Shown in pieces: positions 44,484-55,200 of a stretch of DNA of 64,000 bases. The number at the start of each line of letters is the position of its first letter. The first letter of the stretch is position 1. This stretch comes from Spirochaetales bacterium (GTDB lineage Bacteria; Spirochaetota; Spirochaetia; DSM-2461), in NCBI GenBank assembly GCA_022360655.1, contig JAKSCK010000255.1, positions 62,001 through 126,000 on the forward strand, given 5' to 3'. The notes below the pieces were generated by a model, which was given only the letters and a program-made list of their open reading frames with translations, was not told the origin of the DNA and did not search any database. The position numbers were made by a program, and so were the translations under genes.

Positions 44484-45512
44484 TTAGAATTCTGAAACTA
44501 TTCTCAGGTAAACATTACCAATGTAGGAACCATCATCCTGTTTGGAACTGACAACTGTCTTGTATTTGGGACCATCATTCCACCCCAAGTAGAATTTGAC
44601 TTGGTCATTGATGGTTGTGACTTTCACACCGGCTTCGTAACCAAGAGTTTTTGTGAACTGGGTGAAATCACCTGTGCTGATGGCACCATAAACCTGAAGG
44701 GCATCAATGATGTCATAAGTGAGATCAATACCCATACCAAAGGCAGCATCGGTCAAGAGTGCTTCACCAGTACCCATGACACCATAGCCAAAGCTGTTCC
44801 AGCTTCCACCAAAAGCCACACCGGCTTCAAGATCCTTCTTGTCAATGAGGTAATCAGCTCCCAAGCCAAACATGATCATGCTATCGCCCATAAGATCATA
44901 GCTCAAACCAACACCAACGGCATCAGTGTAGCTCACACCAGTCACTCCATCGGGAGTATCAATGTAATAGGCTTCTGCTTTCAAACCACCGAACTCACCA
45001 TAGAGGTTCACCAAGAGGTTTTCTTTTCCGATAGCAAAGGATGTTGGACCAATGGCAACCAGAAGATTCACAGAACCATAGCTGAAAGTTCCTGCCAACT
45101 GCGCTTCTGTCATGTTTTCTGCATAACCAACTTCCACAGCCTCATAGCCGGTTAAATCGCTGAAATACTCCTGGGTATCAAAGCTGGTGTAACCAACATC
45201 AAAGGAGAAACCAACGGGAGAATCCAGCCCAAAGGCCTTCATCATATCAATGGTCATGTAGAGGTCACCAATACCTGCAACCTTTCCATCCTTATCGGGG
45301 AACAAACCATCTAAACCAATGGTGAAACTGACAAAATCATCCACATTGGCTGAAAGTTCTAAATCAGAATCTCCAACAGTGATGCCATAGGCATCCGTGA
45401 AGTTTGTTCCAAGTCCGAAGTCCACTTCGCCACTGAATGTGACGTCCGTAGCCATGACGGGCATGGCCGCAATAACAATCAAAATTGAAAGTGTTGCAAT
45501 AGCCTTTCTCAT
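44484..45512 (-). CDS. Porin-like outer-membrane beta-barrel protein
   Basis: A 342-residue exported protein. The signal peptide (KAIATLSILIVIAAMPVMA|TD) is followed by repeated amphipathic strand patterns (VTFSGEVDFGLGTNF, FVSFTIGLDGLFP, ALQVYGAISTGDF) and ends YLRIVSEF, with a terminal aromatic residue. The protein is acidic and rich in Gly, Asp and Tyr, as expected of a porin, though the exact family is not recognised. An excellent AGGAGTG ribosome-binding site is present. It lies 78 bases downstream of the NtrC-type regulator gene, which could control it, but no clear -24/-12 promoter is seen in the gap. Confidence 0.75.
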   Translation of the reverse strand: MRKAIATLSILIVIAAMPVMATDVTFSGEVDFGLGTNFTDAYGITVGDSDLELSANVDDFVSFTIGLDGLFPDKDGKVAGIGDLYMTIDMMKAFGLDSPVGFSFDVGYTSFDTQEYFSDLTGYEAVEVGYAENMTEAQLAGTFSYGSVNLLVAIGPTSFAIGKENLLVNLYGEFGGLKAEAYYIDTPDGVTGVSYTDAVGVGLSYDLMGDSMIMFGLGADYLIDKKDLEAGVAFGGSWNSFGYGVMGTGEALLTDAAFGMGIDLTYDIIDALQVYGAISTGDFTQFTKTLGYEAGVKVTTINDQVKFYLGWNDGPKYKTVVSSKQDDGSYIGNVYLRIVSEF

Positions 45513-45589
45513 GTATCCACTCCTGTAAGTTTGGCTTGATACGGAGAAAGACTAGCAATGCCTTGTAACGACAGTTTGAAACAAATCTG

Positions 45590-46897
45590 TTATTCGAGGT
45601 TGTATTCCGCAATTTTATTGATGATGGTTCGTCGAGAGATTCCAAGCTCTTGAGATGCTTTTGTTCGATTCCCTTCCCAACGTGCTAAGGCTTGAGAAAT
45701 CAATTGACGCTCCATTTGTTTTAAACTTCCAGCACTAGAATCTGAAATTGTGGGTGAAGTTCCGTGCCCTGGAAGTTCTAAATCCGCAACTCGAATCTGG
45801 CCATCTTCAGCAAAGATAAAGGCCCGCTCAAGAATGTTTTCAAGCTCTCGTACATTCCCAGGAAAACGATGGGAATACAAAGCATCTGCGGCCTCACTGG
45901 ATAAACTCTCAATAGGAATGCTCTGCTGCTGATTGAGACGCTCCATAAAAAACCGAACCAGAAGTGGTATATCATCACGTCGTTCTCGCAAAGGTGGAAG
46001 ATGAATACGAGCCACATTCAATCTGTAATATAAATCTTCTCGAAAAGCTCCTTCTCGTGAAGCATTCTCAAGCTCTTTATTGGTTGCCGCAATGATACGT
46101 ACATCAATTGGAAATTCTGTGGTGGACCCAAGCCGGCGAATTTTCCGTTCCTGCAAAACACGGAGCAACTTCACCTGAAGAGCAATGGGCATTTCTCCAA
46201 TCTCATCCAGAAATAGGGTTCCCCCTTGAGCCATCTCAAACAATCCTTTTTTCATGGAATCGGCTCCCGTAAAAGCTCCTTTCTCATGACCAAAGAGTTC
46301 ACTTTCCAATAAGTTTTCTGGTACTCCACCAATGTTCAGTGCCACAAAGGGGGCTGAAGAATCTCCTGAGACTTGATGAATCGAACGAGCGGCCACTTCT
46401 TTCCCTGTTCCGCTTTCTCCCGTGATGAGTACAGTGGAACGGGATCGAGCAATTTTGCCGATTCGTTCCTTCACCTCTATCATGAGAGAACTATTTCCAA
46501 TAAGGAGTCCTTCCGGGCTGGGTCCATACCATGGACCTTCAATTTGCAATCGTCTCAACTTTCGAACCAGTTCATCAGGTTTAAAGGGCTTCGCAATATA
46601 GTCTCGTGCCCCCAATTTCATGGCTTCAACGGCATCCATGATTTCACCAAATGCAGAAATCATAATGACGGCACATCGACGTTCCCTCTCACGATTGCCA
46701 ATCCACTCAAGGAGTTCAAAGCCATCCATTCCTGGCATTCGGAGGTCAGAAATGACAACATCAAAGAGTTCTTCTTCTAAAACTCTTTGGGCAGCAATGG
46801 CATTTTCCACTGCTCTTACTTCAAAACCTTCAAGCTGTAAAATGGCACTGAGGGTTTTACGTATGTTGGGTTCATCATCAACAATCAGAATTTTCAT
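45590..46897 (-). CDS. NtrC-family sigma-54 response regulator
   Basis: A 435-residue enhancer-binding regulator: receiver with acidic pocket VDDEP and Asp51 in VISDLRMPGMDG, a central AAA+ domain with GESGTGKE, the sigma-54 loop GAFTGA (HEKGAFTGADSM) and Walker B TLFLDEIGE, and a C-terminal Fis helix-turn-helix (NRTKASQELGISRRTIINKI). All receiver residues, including Lys in AKPFKP, are intact. It follows its kinase gene by two bases, so the two form a ZraSR/AtoSC-like pair. Targets may include the porin gene downstream or the envelope cluster upstream (inference). Confidence 0.9.
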   Translation of the reverse strand: MKILIVDDEPNIRKTLSAILQLEGFEVRAVENAIAAQRVLEEELFDVVISDLRMPGMDGFELLEWIGNRERERRCAVIMISAFGEIMDAVEAMKLGARDYIAKPFKPDELVRKLRRLQIEGPWYGPSPEGLLIGNSSLMIEVKERIGKIARSRSTVLITGESGTGKEVAARSIHQVSGDSSAPFVALNIGGVPENLLESELFGHEKGAFTGADSMKKGLFEMAQGGTLFLDEIGEMPIALQVKLLRVLQERKIRRLGSTTEFPIDVRIIAATNKELENASREGAFREDLYYRLNVARIHLPPLRERRDDIPLLVRFFMERLNQQQSIPIESLSSEAADALYSHRFPGNVRELENILERAFIFAEDGQIRVADLELPGHGTSPTISDSSAGSLKQMERQLISQALARWEGNRTKASQELGISRRTIINKIAEYNLE

Positions 46898-46899
46898 TT

Positions 46900-48180
46900 T
46901 TATGCCCTTGGAATTTTGAGAGTGATGCTGGTGCCTTCATCTCGTTCGGATTGAATCAGTAATTGACCATTCGCCGCTTTAATGAAGCGGGAGACCAGCA
47001 TTAAACCCATTCCCAAACCTTGCGATTTTGTTGTGAAAAATGGATCCTTGATCCTGGTCAGTGTTTCAGGAGAAATACCCTGTCCCTCATCTGCTACAGA
47101 AATGGAAATCATACGTCCTTCACTCATCGCATCAACACGAATCTTTGAAATCTCTGATCCACTTTCTAAGGCATTGGATAACAGATTTTCGATAACCGAA
47201 TGAAAGCGATCGGTATCCATTCGTATGGACATTGGTGCATCAGGACAGTTCCATGAAATGCCTGAGGGAAATCGTTTTGGATACGTTTGAAAAAGCTCCT
47301 GGACAGAAAGAGAAATGGGCTGCCCAACAGGATCACTGAGAAAAGTGCGTGTGCGATCCATCAAGGTACTGAGTCGATCCACCTCTTCTTCAATCACCTC
47401 AAGCCCTTCCGCCAGATCTCCTCCCTTCCGTAGAAGTGCGGTCTGAAGTCGAATTGCACCAAGGGGATTTTTGATCTCATGAGCAAGAGTTCGAACCGCT
47501 GTTCCCAAAACAATGAGCTGCTGGTTCATCGCAAAATTTTCGCTGATTTTGAGGTAATATCGAAAGAAATGACGAATCAGAATGATTCCCACCGCCAATG
47601 TCAGCATTAGAGCGGCCATGGCCATATAGCGGATTCGGATTCCCCAAATTATAGATGTGGGAAGCTCAGAACGCACATACAGCACGTGATAGGGATTGGG
47701 GGCCATCAGCATAGGCCAACTCGAGTCTGTAAAGTAGCGGGAATCAGAAGGACTATACATCCGTAACAAGGATTCTGTTCGTTCTGAATAAGACACCATT
47801 CCCTCAGAGAGGTTCCACTCCAAATAATCAGCCTGAAAGTCCGTCAAAGCATGGGGAGCATCGCCATAAAGAAAAACCGCATTCCCAATCGCATCATAAA
47901 CACCAAAGGCTTGAATATGCTCATATCGACTCAGATACCAGTAAGGCTCGTCCATAACCTCAGAAAGGAGCATATCCCGCATTTGCAGGGCTAAGCCCCG
48001 GATAAACTGTTTTTTCATTTGGTTGGCATCCACATGCAGATACAATGAAGAGAGGGCACATGCACCAATGAAAAGGGTAATAAATACCGCATAAATGGTT
48101 CGCTCTAGAACATTTCGCTGAGGTCTTGGAGATGGCATAACGGCATCATGGCGAGTCATGAGAAACCTGACAATCAACAT
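46900..48180 (-). CDS. Sensor histidine kinase paired with the NtrC-type regulator
   Basis: A 426-residue kinase with transmembrane segments at about 29-50 and 183-203, a 130-residue periplasmic sensor between them, and a kinase core with His234 in TLAHEIKNPLGA, N box NLLSNALESGS, G1 VADEGQGIS and G2 GLGMGLMLVSRF. There is no HAMP or PAS visible. The architecture fits NtrB/ZraS-type kinases. The start codon ATG 48180 has AGGG upstream. It lies 87 bases downstream of the envelope cluster, on the same strand, and may be co-transcribed with it. Confidence 0.87.
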   Translation of the reverse strand: MLIVRFLMTRHDAVMPSPRPQRNVLERTIYAVFITLFIGACALSSLYLHVDANQMKKQFIRGLALQMRDMLLSEVMDEPYWYLSRYEHIQAFGVYDAIGNAVFLYGDAPHALTDFQADYLEWNLSEGMVSYSERTESLLRMYSPSDSRYFTDSSWPMLMAPNPYHVLYVRSELPTSIIWGIRIRYMAMAALMLTLAVGIILIRHFFRYYLKISENFAMNQQLIVLGTAVRTLAHEIKNPLGAIRLQTALLRKGGDLAEGLEVIEEEVDRLSTLMDRTRTFLSDPVGQPISLSVQELFQTYPKRFPSGISWNCPDAPMSIRMDTDRFHSVIENLLSNALESGSEISKIRVDAMSEGRMISISVADEGQGISPETLTRIKDPFFTTKSQGLGMGLMLVSRFIKAANGQLLIQSERDEGTSITLKIPRA

Positions 48181-48267
48181 TACCCTGAATTAACAAAGAG
48201 TTATAAAATGCTCATACGCTGTTCATCATCCGTTCAAGAACTCACAGCTTTTGACCTATAACGCTTG

Positions 48268-51200
48268 TTACTTCAACCAATCCGGAATATAGATCCCAAC
48301 GGTTTTGATTCCTTCACCATCCGCAACATAGGCTGTCTCACCTTGAACAGTCACATCCAAAGCAAAGACATCTGGGCAAGAGGAAATAATTCTCCACTTT
48401 CCTGGTTTGCGGATATCATACACCTGCAATCCCTGATACCCCGATGCGACATAGAGATATTGACCATCAAGGAAAACACCCTCACCTGATTCTGTTGCGA
48501 TGGCTCCAATCTCTTCAAAGCGTCCACCGGAATCAAACTCTAAAAGATGAACACCTGTGTCAGAGAGTGCAGCAACCTGCGAACCTACAACAGAGACTGA
48601 ACGTACACCTGTTAATGGATAGGTTGCCACTTCTAGTGGAGGACGATCTGGGAAAGGTGCATAGACCGCTAATCGATCCGCCCCCCCTGCATAGATCAGC
48701 CCGTTATGCTCTTCAACAGTCAAGCATTGATTCAACTCTGCGGTTCCAAGACGAACAACAGCACCATCTGCTTCTGAGAAGGCAACAAGTCCTGAGTCAG
48801 TTGCAGCAAAGGCTGTTCCTTCAAAGAACACCACATCATGAACATATTGATTCTCTTCAAAAAGAATATCTTCCTCACCATCGGTGCGAATGTAGCGAAG
48901 CCCTGCTCCACCATCAGCCACAAACACACCTTGGAAGGCGGATGAAGCCCCCTCTGCAAAAGCAGAAGACCAAGAGGCAAGTACATCCAATCGCCGTGGA
49001 TCAACAGCTGTAACTCCACCAGAATGCGAGGAAACAATGAGTCGTTCTGAAGTCTCATCAAGTTCTACGGCATAACTCAAACCTTCAAGCTGTGCCTCAC
49101 CTGTCACGAAAGACACGCCCACCAGGTAGGTCTGATACACATCAACCCCACCCTCTGATGCCACAAGAAGTTCATCATCCAAAACAGCCAGAGCCGTGGT
49201 TCCTCGGATGGGATACTGACGGAACGATTCAGGTTGCTGTGGATTATCAATGTCGTACAGTCTCAAATTGGTTTGGGAAGCCACAACAAGGAAGCCATCG
49301 GATTCAGCAATGCGTACAACATCAAAGCCTTCCACTGAAGAAAGGAGCTGTGGAGATGTGGCATCACTCACATCATAAAGAGCAAAACCAGCACTTTCGC
49401 CTCCCATCACCAAGATGTCACCCATGAGGAAGAGGACATCAGCGGAATCAAAGGAGATGGTCCCAAGAGGCCAAGGCCGCTCTGGCACCGAGATATCAAA
49501 TATCCGAACACCAGAATCCCCTGTGGCCAAATAGGCTGTGTCACCGCGAACAGCAATATCTCGTCCAGAAAGACCTTCTGTAGAAGCTAAACGTTTGGGC
49601 TCCAATGCGTCTTCAATATCCAGCACACGCAAACCCCGATCCACATCGGCAATATAGGCATGATTACCAGAGACCTGCACTGCCACAGCATTTCCCGCAC
49701 GACGTGTACTCACCACAAGAGGTCGGGCAGGATCATTGATGTTCACCACTTTCAGGCCAGCTTCCCCAGTTGCCACATAGGCATAGATGCCTTCCACATC
49801 CACATCTTTCGCCCCAGGAATAAGGGCATTCCCAACACTGATGGGACGGGCGGGTTCTGAAACATCAATGAGAACAAAACCTGATTCCTCTGCTGCAATC
49901 AGTGCATAATTCCCCTCAATGGTGATCCCATTGGGTTTTTCAACATCGACACCTCCTACAAATTCAACATTTTCCTGCTGAACGGCCAGAGAACGACCTG
50001 AATCAGGTGTACTGAGAACTTCGGTATAGCTTGCTGGAGCAACAGAATACCAATAATCCCGGCCATAAAAAACTTGCGTATCCACATAGTAGCCATCAGA
50101 AGAAGTTTCTCCGATGGGTTCAAATGGACCTTCAGGATTATCGGCCCGGAATATGGCATAGCGATCAGCGCCGGGAACAGGACTCCAGCTCACACGGATT
50201 CGACGGAATTCTCCCTGCACAGAAGGACGAAGAGTGGCAGGAGACAAAGGCATAGCTGCGACTTCATGGGAGAGTACAGCACCACTTGGAGTATCGGCTT
50301 CAACAGTGAGTGTGTATTCCGTACCATTGCTCAAACCCCGGAGATCAAGACCAGGATTCCTGGTTCCGTATCGAACAGATTGTCCAAGAGAAGTTTGGAG
50401 AATCACCGCATAGGAAGTGGCAGTGGGAACAGGACTCCATTCCGTTCTCAAGGAACCATTCCCTGCGATGGCTTTAAAGTCTGGAATAGGGCTTTGTCCC
50501 TGCCGGATACGGAAGGTTCGAATCACACGTTGTCCATTCCGTCCTTCGGCAATGATGGCCACATCTTGGTTGCCAATTAAACCCGCTGTAGGAATGATGG
50601 AATTGAAACTTCCATCCTCACGAACCTGAAGCTGACCTGTTACTAGTCCATCACGCGTGACCGCTTCACTAGAGAGGATTTCAAAGGAGAGGCTTTCAAT
50701 ACCGCCTAATTCCAGCTCTCCGGCATAGGGATCAATAACCAACCCTGCAAGACGAACACCAGCACCATACTCAATGCCTTCGTCCGCACCATCAAGAATC
50801 AATTCCGGAGGAAGGGCACCATCCCGCAATTGGAGGACTCGAAGAGTTTCATTTCCATTGAGATCAATGGCCGCCAATTCCACTTCAGCCACATCAAGTT
50901 TATCTTCGATTTCAACGGAAAGTTGAAAGCTTCCATCTGAATCAAAGAAAACAGGTGTGCGTGAACCACCACCAAGAGACCATTGCAGAGATTCAATTTC
51001 GCCCACACCTTCAGGATCAAAAGGACCAGCACCTACTTGCCCCTCTATCAGGATTTCACGTGTATAGAAGGAATTGTTTCGTGGACTTTGAATCACAAGT
51101 TCCGGTCCAATCCAATCATTATAAAGCCGGAGTGTTACAAGCTGTTCTTCTCCATTTCGATCCACACCCTGAACAATAACTTCGACATCTTCAGAAATTT

Positions 51201-52260
51201 TTACAGCATTAATGTTGAATTCAAAATCACCATTGGCATTCAACGAAATTCGTCCTCCAGGACCAAGTTGAGGAGAATCCCATTCCAGAGATTCAAATCC
51301 TGGAGCAGAGCCAGAAACTGAAACAAGGGAACGATAATACGAATGATCCAATGGCGTGGAGAGGGTTAGATCTCCTGCCACAAGGGGTGCTCGAGCGATT
51401 TGAGGACGATCGGGAGGAGTCACTCCCTGATTTTCCGGAATCAACGAACCCGCAGCATCACCACTTGGCACCATGGCTCGACGAACCTCTTGAGGAAGCA
51501 AACGCTCCCGCAAATTGTTGCTTGGTGCACCAAGATCAAGTGCAGTGACCGTAGCATCAATGGCTGGCGAAAGAGGTGGTTGTACGAGAGGATCACTCTC
51601 TGCTGTGGGTGTGATTTGTTCTGCGGAGGTGGATCGTTCTTGCCGTTGAGGGGCTGAAGAAAGAGGGACATCATCGGTACCAGAAACAGATGAGGGGATT
51701 TCAGTACGAGCAAGTTGAGGCTCCCCCCCTTGAGTTGATGGTGAGGGCTGAACCATCTGTGGTGTAGCAGGATCAAGAGGACAAGGTTCTTCTGCAGAAG
51801 CCAGTAGAACCTCCTCTTGACGAGCAATGGCAGGTTGTTCCACCCCCTCACTCAGGGCCAGCTCTTCACCAAGACCTGGTTGACGGGGTTCTTCAGCAAG
51901 TTGCACAACACCAGAACCATCAGGGCAATCCTCTGGATTGCTGGCATCCACATCAAATCGTTGAGAATCACGATTTCGAGGAACCCTTTGAGCCACCTCT
52001 TGGGCATAGGATTGGGCAATATCTCCATCCGCATCCCCATCCCCAGGAACCCAAGCCGGTTGATCATCACCACCTGTTGGTGAAACTCGTGATCCATCGG
52101 CTTGGTCGTCCTCACGAAGGATGGCTAGAGGATTCTCACGCCCTTCTGATTCCCCACGTCTTTGAAGCACCGCAAGAGTCAGTACAGCTGCAAGAGCCAT
52201 TGCGGGAATCAGAAGCCATAAACGCCAAGGATGTTTATTTTTTGCTTCATCCTTACGCAT
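48268..52260 (-). CDS. Giant Ig/FN3/LVIVD-propeller membrane-anchored protein
   Basis: A 1330-residue protein. Positions 13-31 form one hydrophobic helix (signal anchor), followed by a disordered acidic Pro/Gln/Ser-rich stretch to about 290. Next come Ig-like domains (about 300-575, for example GLVIDPYAGELELGGIESLSFEI), two fibronectin type III domains (about 590-770, with FRRIRVSWSPVPGADRYAIF), then LVIVD beta-propeller repeats to the end (YAYVATGEAGLKVVNINDPARP and similar). LVIVD repeats are found in surface proteins of unknown function. It starts one base after the stop of the upstream lipoprotein gene. A second protein with the same C-terminal pattern begins beyond the right edge of the window. 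Confidence 0.85.
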   Translation of the reverse strand: MRKDEAKNKHPWRLWLLIPAMALAAVLTLAVLQRRGESEGRENPLAILREDDQADGSRVSPTGGDDQPAWVPGDGDADGDIAQSYAQEVAQRVPRNRDSQRFDVDASNPEDCPDGSGVVQLAEEPRQPGLGEELALSEGVEQPAIARQEEVLLASAEEPCPLDPATPQMVQPSPSTQGGEPQLARTEIPSSVSGTDDVPLSSAPQRQERSTSAEQITPTAESDPLVQPPLSPAIDATVTALDLGAPSNNLRERLLPQEVRRAMVPSGDAAGSLIPENQGVTPPDRPQIARAPLVAGDLTLSTPLDHSYYRSLVSVSGSAPGFESLEWDSPQLGPGGRISLNANGDFEFNINAVKISEDVEVIVQGVDRNGEEQLVTLRLYNDWIGPELVIQSPRNNSFYTREILIEGQVGAGPFDPEGVGEIESLQWSLGGGSRTPVFFDSDGSFQLSVEIEDKLDVAEVELAAIDLNGNETLRVLQLRDGALPPELILDGADEGIEYGAGVRLAGLVIDPYAGELELGGIESLSFEILSSEAVTRDGLVTGQLQVREDGSFNSIIPTAGLIGNQDVAIIAEGRNGQRVIRTFRIRQGQSPIPDFKAIAGNGSLRTEWSPVPTATSYAVILQTSLGQSVRYGTRNPGLDLRGLSNGTEYTLTVEADTPSGAVLSHEVAAMPLSPATLRPSVQGEFRRIRVSWSPVPGADRYAIFRADNPEGPFEPIGETSSDGYYVDTQVFYGRDYWYSVAPASYTEVLSTPDSGRSLAVQQENVEFVGGVDVEKPNGITIEGNYALIAAEESGFVLIDVSEPARPISVGNALIPGAKDVDVEGIYAYVATGEAGLKVVNINDPARPLVVSTRRAGNAVAVQVSGNHAYIADVDRGLRVLDIEDALEPKRLASTEGLSGRDIAVRGDTAYLATGDSGVRIFDISVPERPWPLGTISFDSADVLFLMGDILVMGGESAGFALYDVSDATSPQLLSSVEGFDVVRIAESDGFLVVASQTNLRLYDIDNPQQPESFRQYPIRGTTALAVLDDELLVASEGGVDVYQTYLVGVSFVTGEAQLEGLSYAVELDETSERLIVSSHSGGVTAVDPRRLDVLASWSSAFAEGASSAFQGVFVADGGAGLRYIRTDGEEDILFEENQYVHDVVFFEGTAFAATDSGLVAFSEADGAVVRLGTAELNQCLTVEEHNGLIYAGGADRLAVYAPFPDRPPLEVATYPLTGVRSVSVVGSQVAALSDTGVHLLEFDSGGRFEEIGAIATESGEGVFLDGQYLYVASGYQGLQVYDIRKPGKWRIISSCPDVFALDVTVQGETAYVADGEGIKTVGIYIPDWLK

Positions 52261-52261
52261 A

Positions 52262-55200
52262 TCAGTTCACCACCACTGTTGTTGTGGCATCCGTTGTTTG
52301 GAGACCGGTTGAATCCGTTGCCACAATTGTGATGGTTACAGTTTGTGGAGTTGCTGGCAATGTGAAGTCATAACCGTAGTTACTTCCTCCCGTATTGGTT
52401 GCACCAAATCCATTGACAGTCGCAAATGCAACCGAGACATTATCACTGGCTTCAAAAGTAATCCTGATCACAGAACCAGCCGTTCCTGTAGATGGGGCCG
52501 AAATATTCGTGATTGTCGGTGCATCATTGTCTGTTACTGGCTGAGGATCGGATGTGCTTGCGGTATTACCAGATTCATCTTCTGCTGTAATATCCACAGA
52601 ATATGTAGAATCTGGTGTGGATGGCATGGTGATGGTACGAGTCCATGTATCACCAACTGTATTTGTGGCAGCCCCTCCCTCTATCATAACCGAATCAACA
52701 GTATGGTTATCCGTGATATTGACTGAAACGACAACACTATCCCCAGTCGTGAAGCTTCCTGTATAGGTGGGAGTGGATATCACTGGATCCGTTGTATCAT
52801 GGACCAAAGTCAAGTTTCGTGTTGACGTGACGCTATTACCAACAGCATCAGTCGCCACAACCTGAAGGTCATAAGAACCAGCGGTTGCAGGAAGATTGAA
52901 AGTTCGTCGATAGGTATTTCCACCAACAAGTGTAGCCGTTCCACCACCAATGGTCACAGACGACAATGTGTTATTGTCAGAGACATCAGAAGTTACGGTT
53001 ACGGAAACACCTGTAAAGAAGATTCCTGGATTCGATGGAGTTGTTGCTGTGGGATTATCATTATCCACTGTAATGGTTGAAGCAGTCCCTGAAGTCAATG
53101 ATTCAGAGTTGCCATTATCATCCCTCACTGTAATGGATGCAGAAATCCCTGATCCGTTGATATCTGGGACGGAGGCCGGTGAATCGGTGTCTTCTACAAC
53201 ATAAGTGGCGGTCCACTGCTTTCTGCTTGCACCTTGAGTCACCGTTGCACTTCTTGAAGTACCTGCCACGCTAAAGGTGACTGATGGATCTTCGCCTGTT
53301 CGTGCGGCATCATCCAGAGTAAAGGCTAAAGTGATGGTATCCCCAATCTTTGCAGTGGTTGCTCCTCCACTCGATGTGGGCGTAGGTGTTCCCACAAGTC
53401 GAGGACCAACACTGTCAATTAGAACTCCACTTGAGGCATTCAGAGTGGCACTATTTCCTGCCGCATCACTAATTGTAGCTTTCGCAGAAACGGCCCCTTG
53501 CAACGTTGAACTGTTTACGAGCAGAGAGGAGGTCCAAGGACCTGAACCAACAGCATTTTGTGCTGCCAAAGCTGTTCCTCCAATGGTGAAGGCAACAGTT
53601 GGGGTTCCTGCAACACCACTCAACGTGTCATTCGCATCAAAGGTGTAGGTCACCGTATTGCCACTGATTGCAAGAGAATCATCGGCATTATTGGATGCAA
53701 GTGAAGCTGAACCCACTATGAGTTCTGGTGCATCCTGGTCCACAGTTTTGCCAGTGGCCCCTGTGAAGGTTGTCGTGTTTCCAGCTAAATCTTCGTATGC
53801 TAAAGAATAAGCAACTGTTCCAGACGCATGAGAAGATGTGATGGGGAAGTCATACACATAGGTGGTTCCCACCGTGGGTAATGAAATTTCTGTTGGAGTT
53901 GAATTCAATATGAAACTGAGTTTTGTGTTCACACGATTCAAGTCCCGTATTGGAGTCACTGTGGCACGCAAGGTGTCTCCAGATTTCAGATAATCAGGAT
54001 CTGCAGTTCCACTTGGTCCGGGCACCTTAGTGAAAGAGATGGGGGGAGCCACTGTTGGCGCGGCATGATAATAGTTGAGAGCCTGATCATTGGCATTTCG
54101 TGTCAATGGATTTCCAATATTGTCACTCACCGTTAACAAGAAGGGCACCCGATCTCCCGCAAACAGAGGATCTGGACTCCCAACAGCAGGGAGTGTATGG
54201 GTTACTGAGAATGGACCTTCTCCTTGCCCCACCAAATCGGCACTGTAACTGGTGCTATCAATCTCTAAATCAATACCAGAAAAGTTCACTCCAGATTCAG
54301 TATCCGTCAGAGCAAAGCTCATGGTCACGGTATCCCCAGCTTTTGCATAAGCGGGATTTCCACTATTTGAAGTAAAAGTAAATCCAAGGGTTGTCGGTGA
54401 ATCCGTATCATCCTGATAAGTTCGTGTAGCCTCTGAAGTATTGGCTCCATCATCAACAGCCGTGACACGGATTCGCACATCTTCTGTGAGGCCATCAAGA
54501 CTGATGGCTGGAGGAGTGAAGGTCATGGCATCAGAGAATGAACCAGCAAAAAGACTCTGTTGAGGTCCCCAGGGATCCAAACCCTGGCGAATTTGGTAAT
54601 ACACATTGTTCACAGGAGTGGCCGCAGGAGTAATGCTCACTTCCAAAGGAATCGTGTATCCATTTCTCAAAGATGAATAATAATTACCGGTTCTGGTTGG
54701 ATTCAAAATATTGATTCCAGGCCCACCGTCATTGTAAATCAACGTGATTTCGGATCGCCCAAGGTTGTTGTTCTTGTCCCAGGCTTCCACAATGATGGCA
54801 GAATTGGATTCCATACCACTATCAGGAGGGAAGAAATTGCACGTGAAGGTTTGGTTCTCAATGACAAAATTGGTTCCTAAGAAAGGAATATTTTTGGTAT
54901 ATCGGACCCCTTCGGGGGTGGGATCTTGATCCACCAAGGTGTCCAAATCAAGCAAGACATTCAAACCTATGGCAGAGACCGTAAAACGAACCCGATCGAT
55001 TTCAGAGATAGAATCGGTAAAAAGCGCTGAATTCGACAGAGTACCTGCAATTTGAATATAGGTATCTGTTCTAAAGATCCGATCCCCTTCGAGAGGAGCT
55101 GTGATTTCAACCGCCGGTCCATCACTGTTGCGTAATCGGAAAATTTTGGTTGTAGAGTTGTTATTTAAATCCGTAGCAACAATCACAATCTCAATGTCTG

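Noticed and set aside
45513-45589. Sigma-54 promoter before the porin-like gene
   Set aside because: A TTGCT-like -12 element exists on the minus strand, but the -24 GG element is missing at the required spacing.
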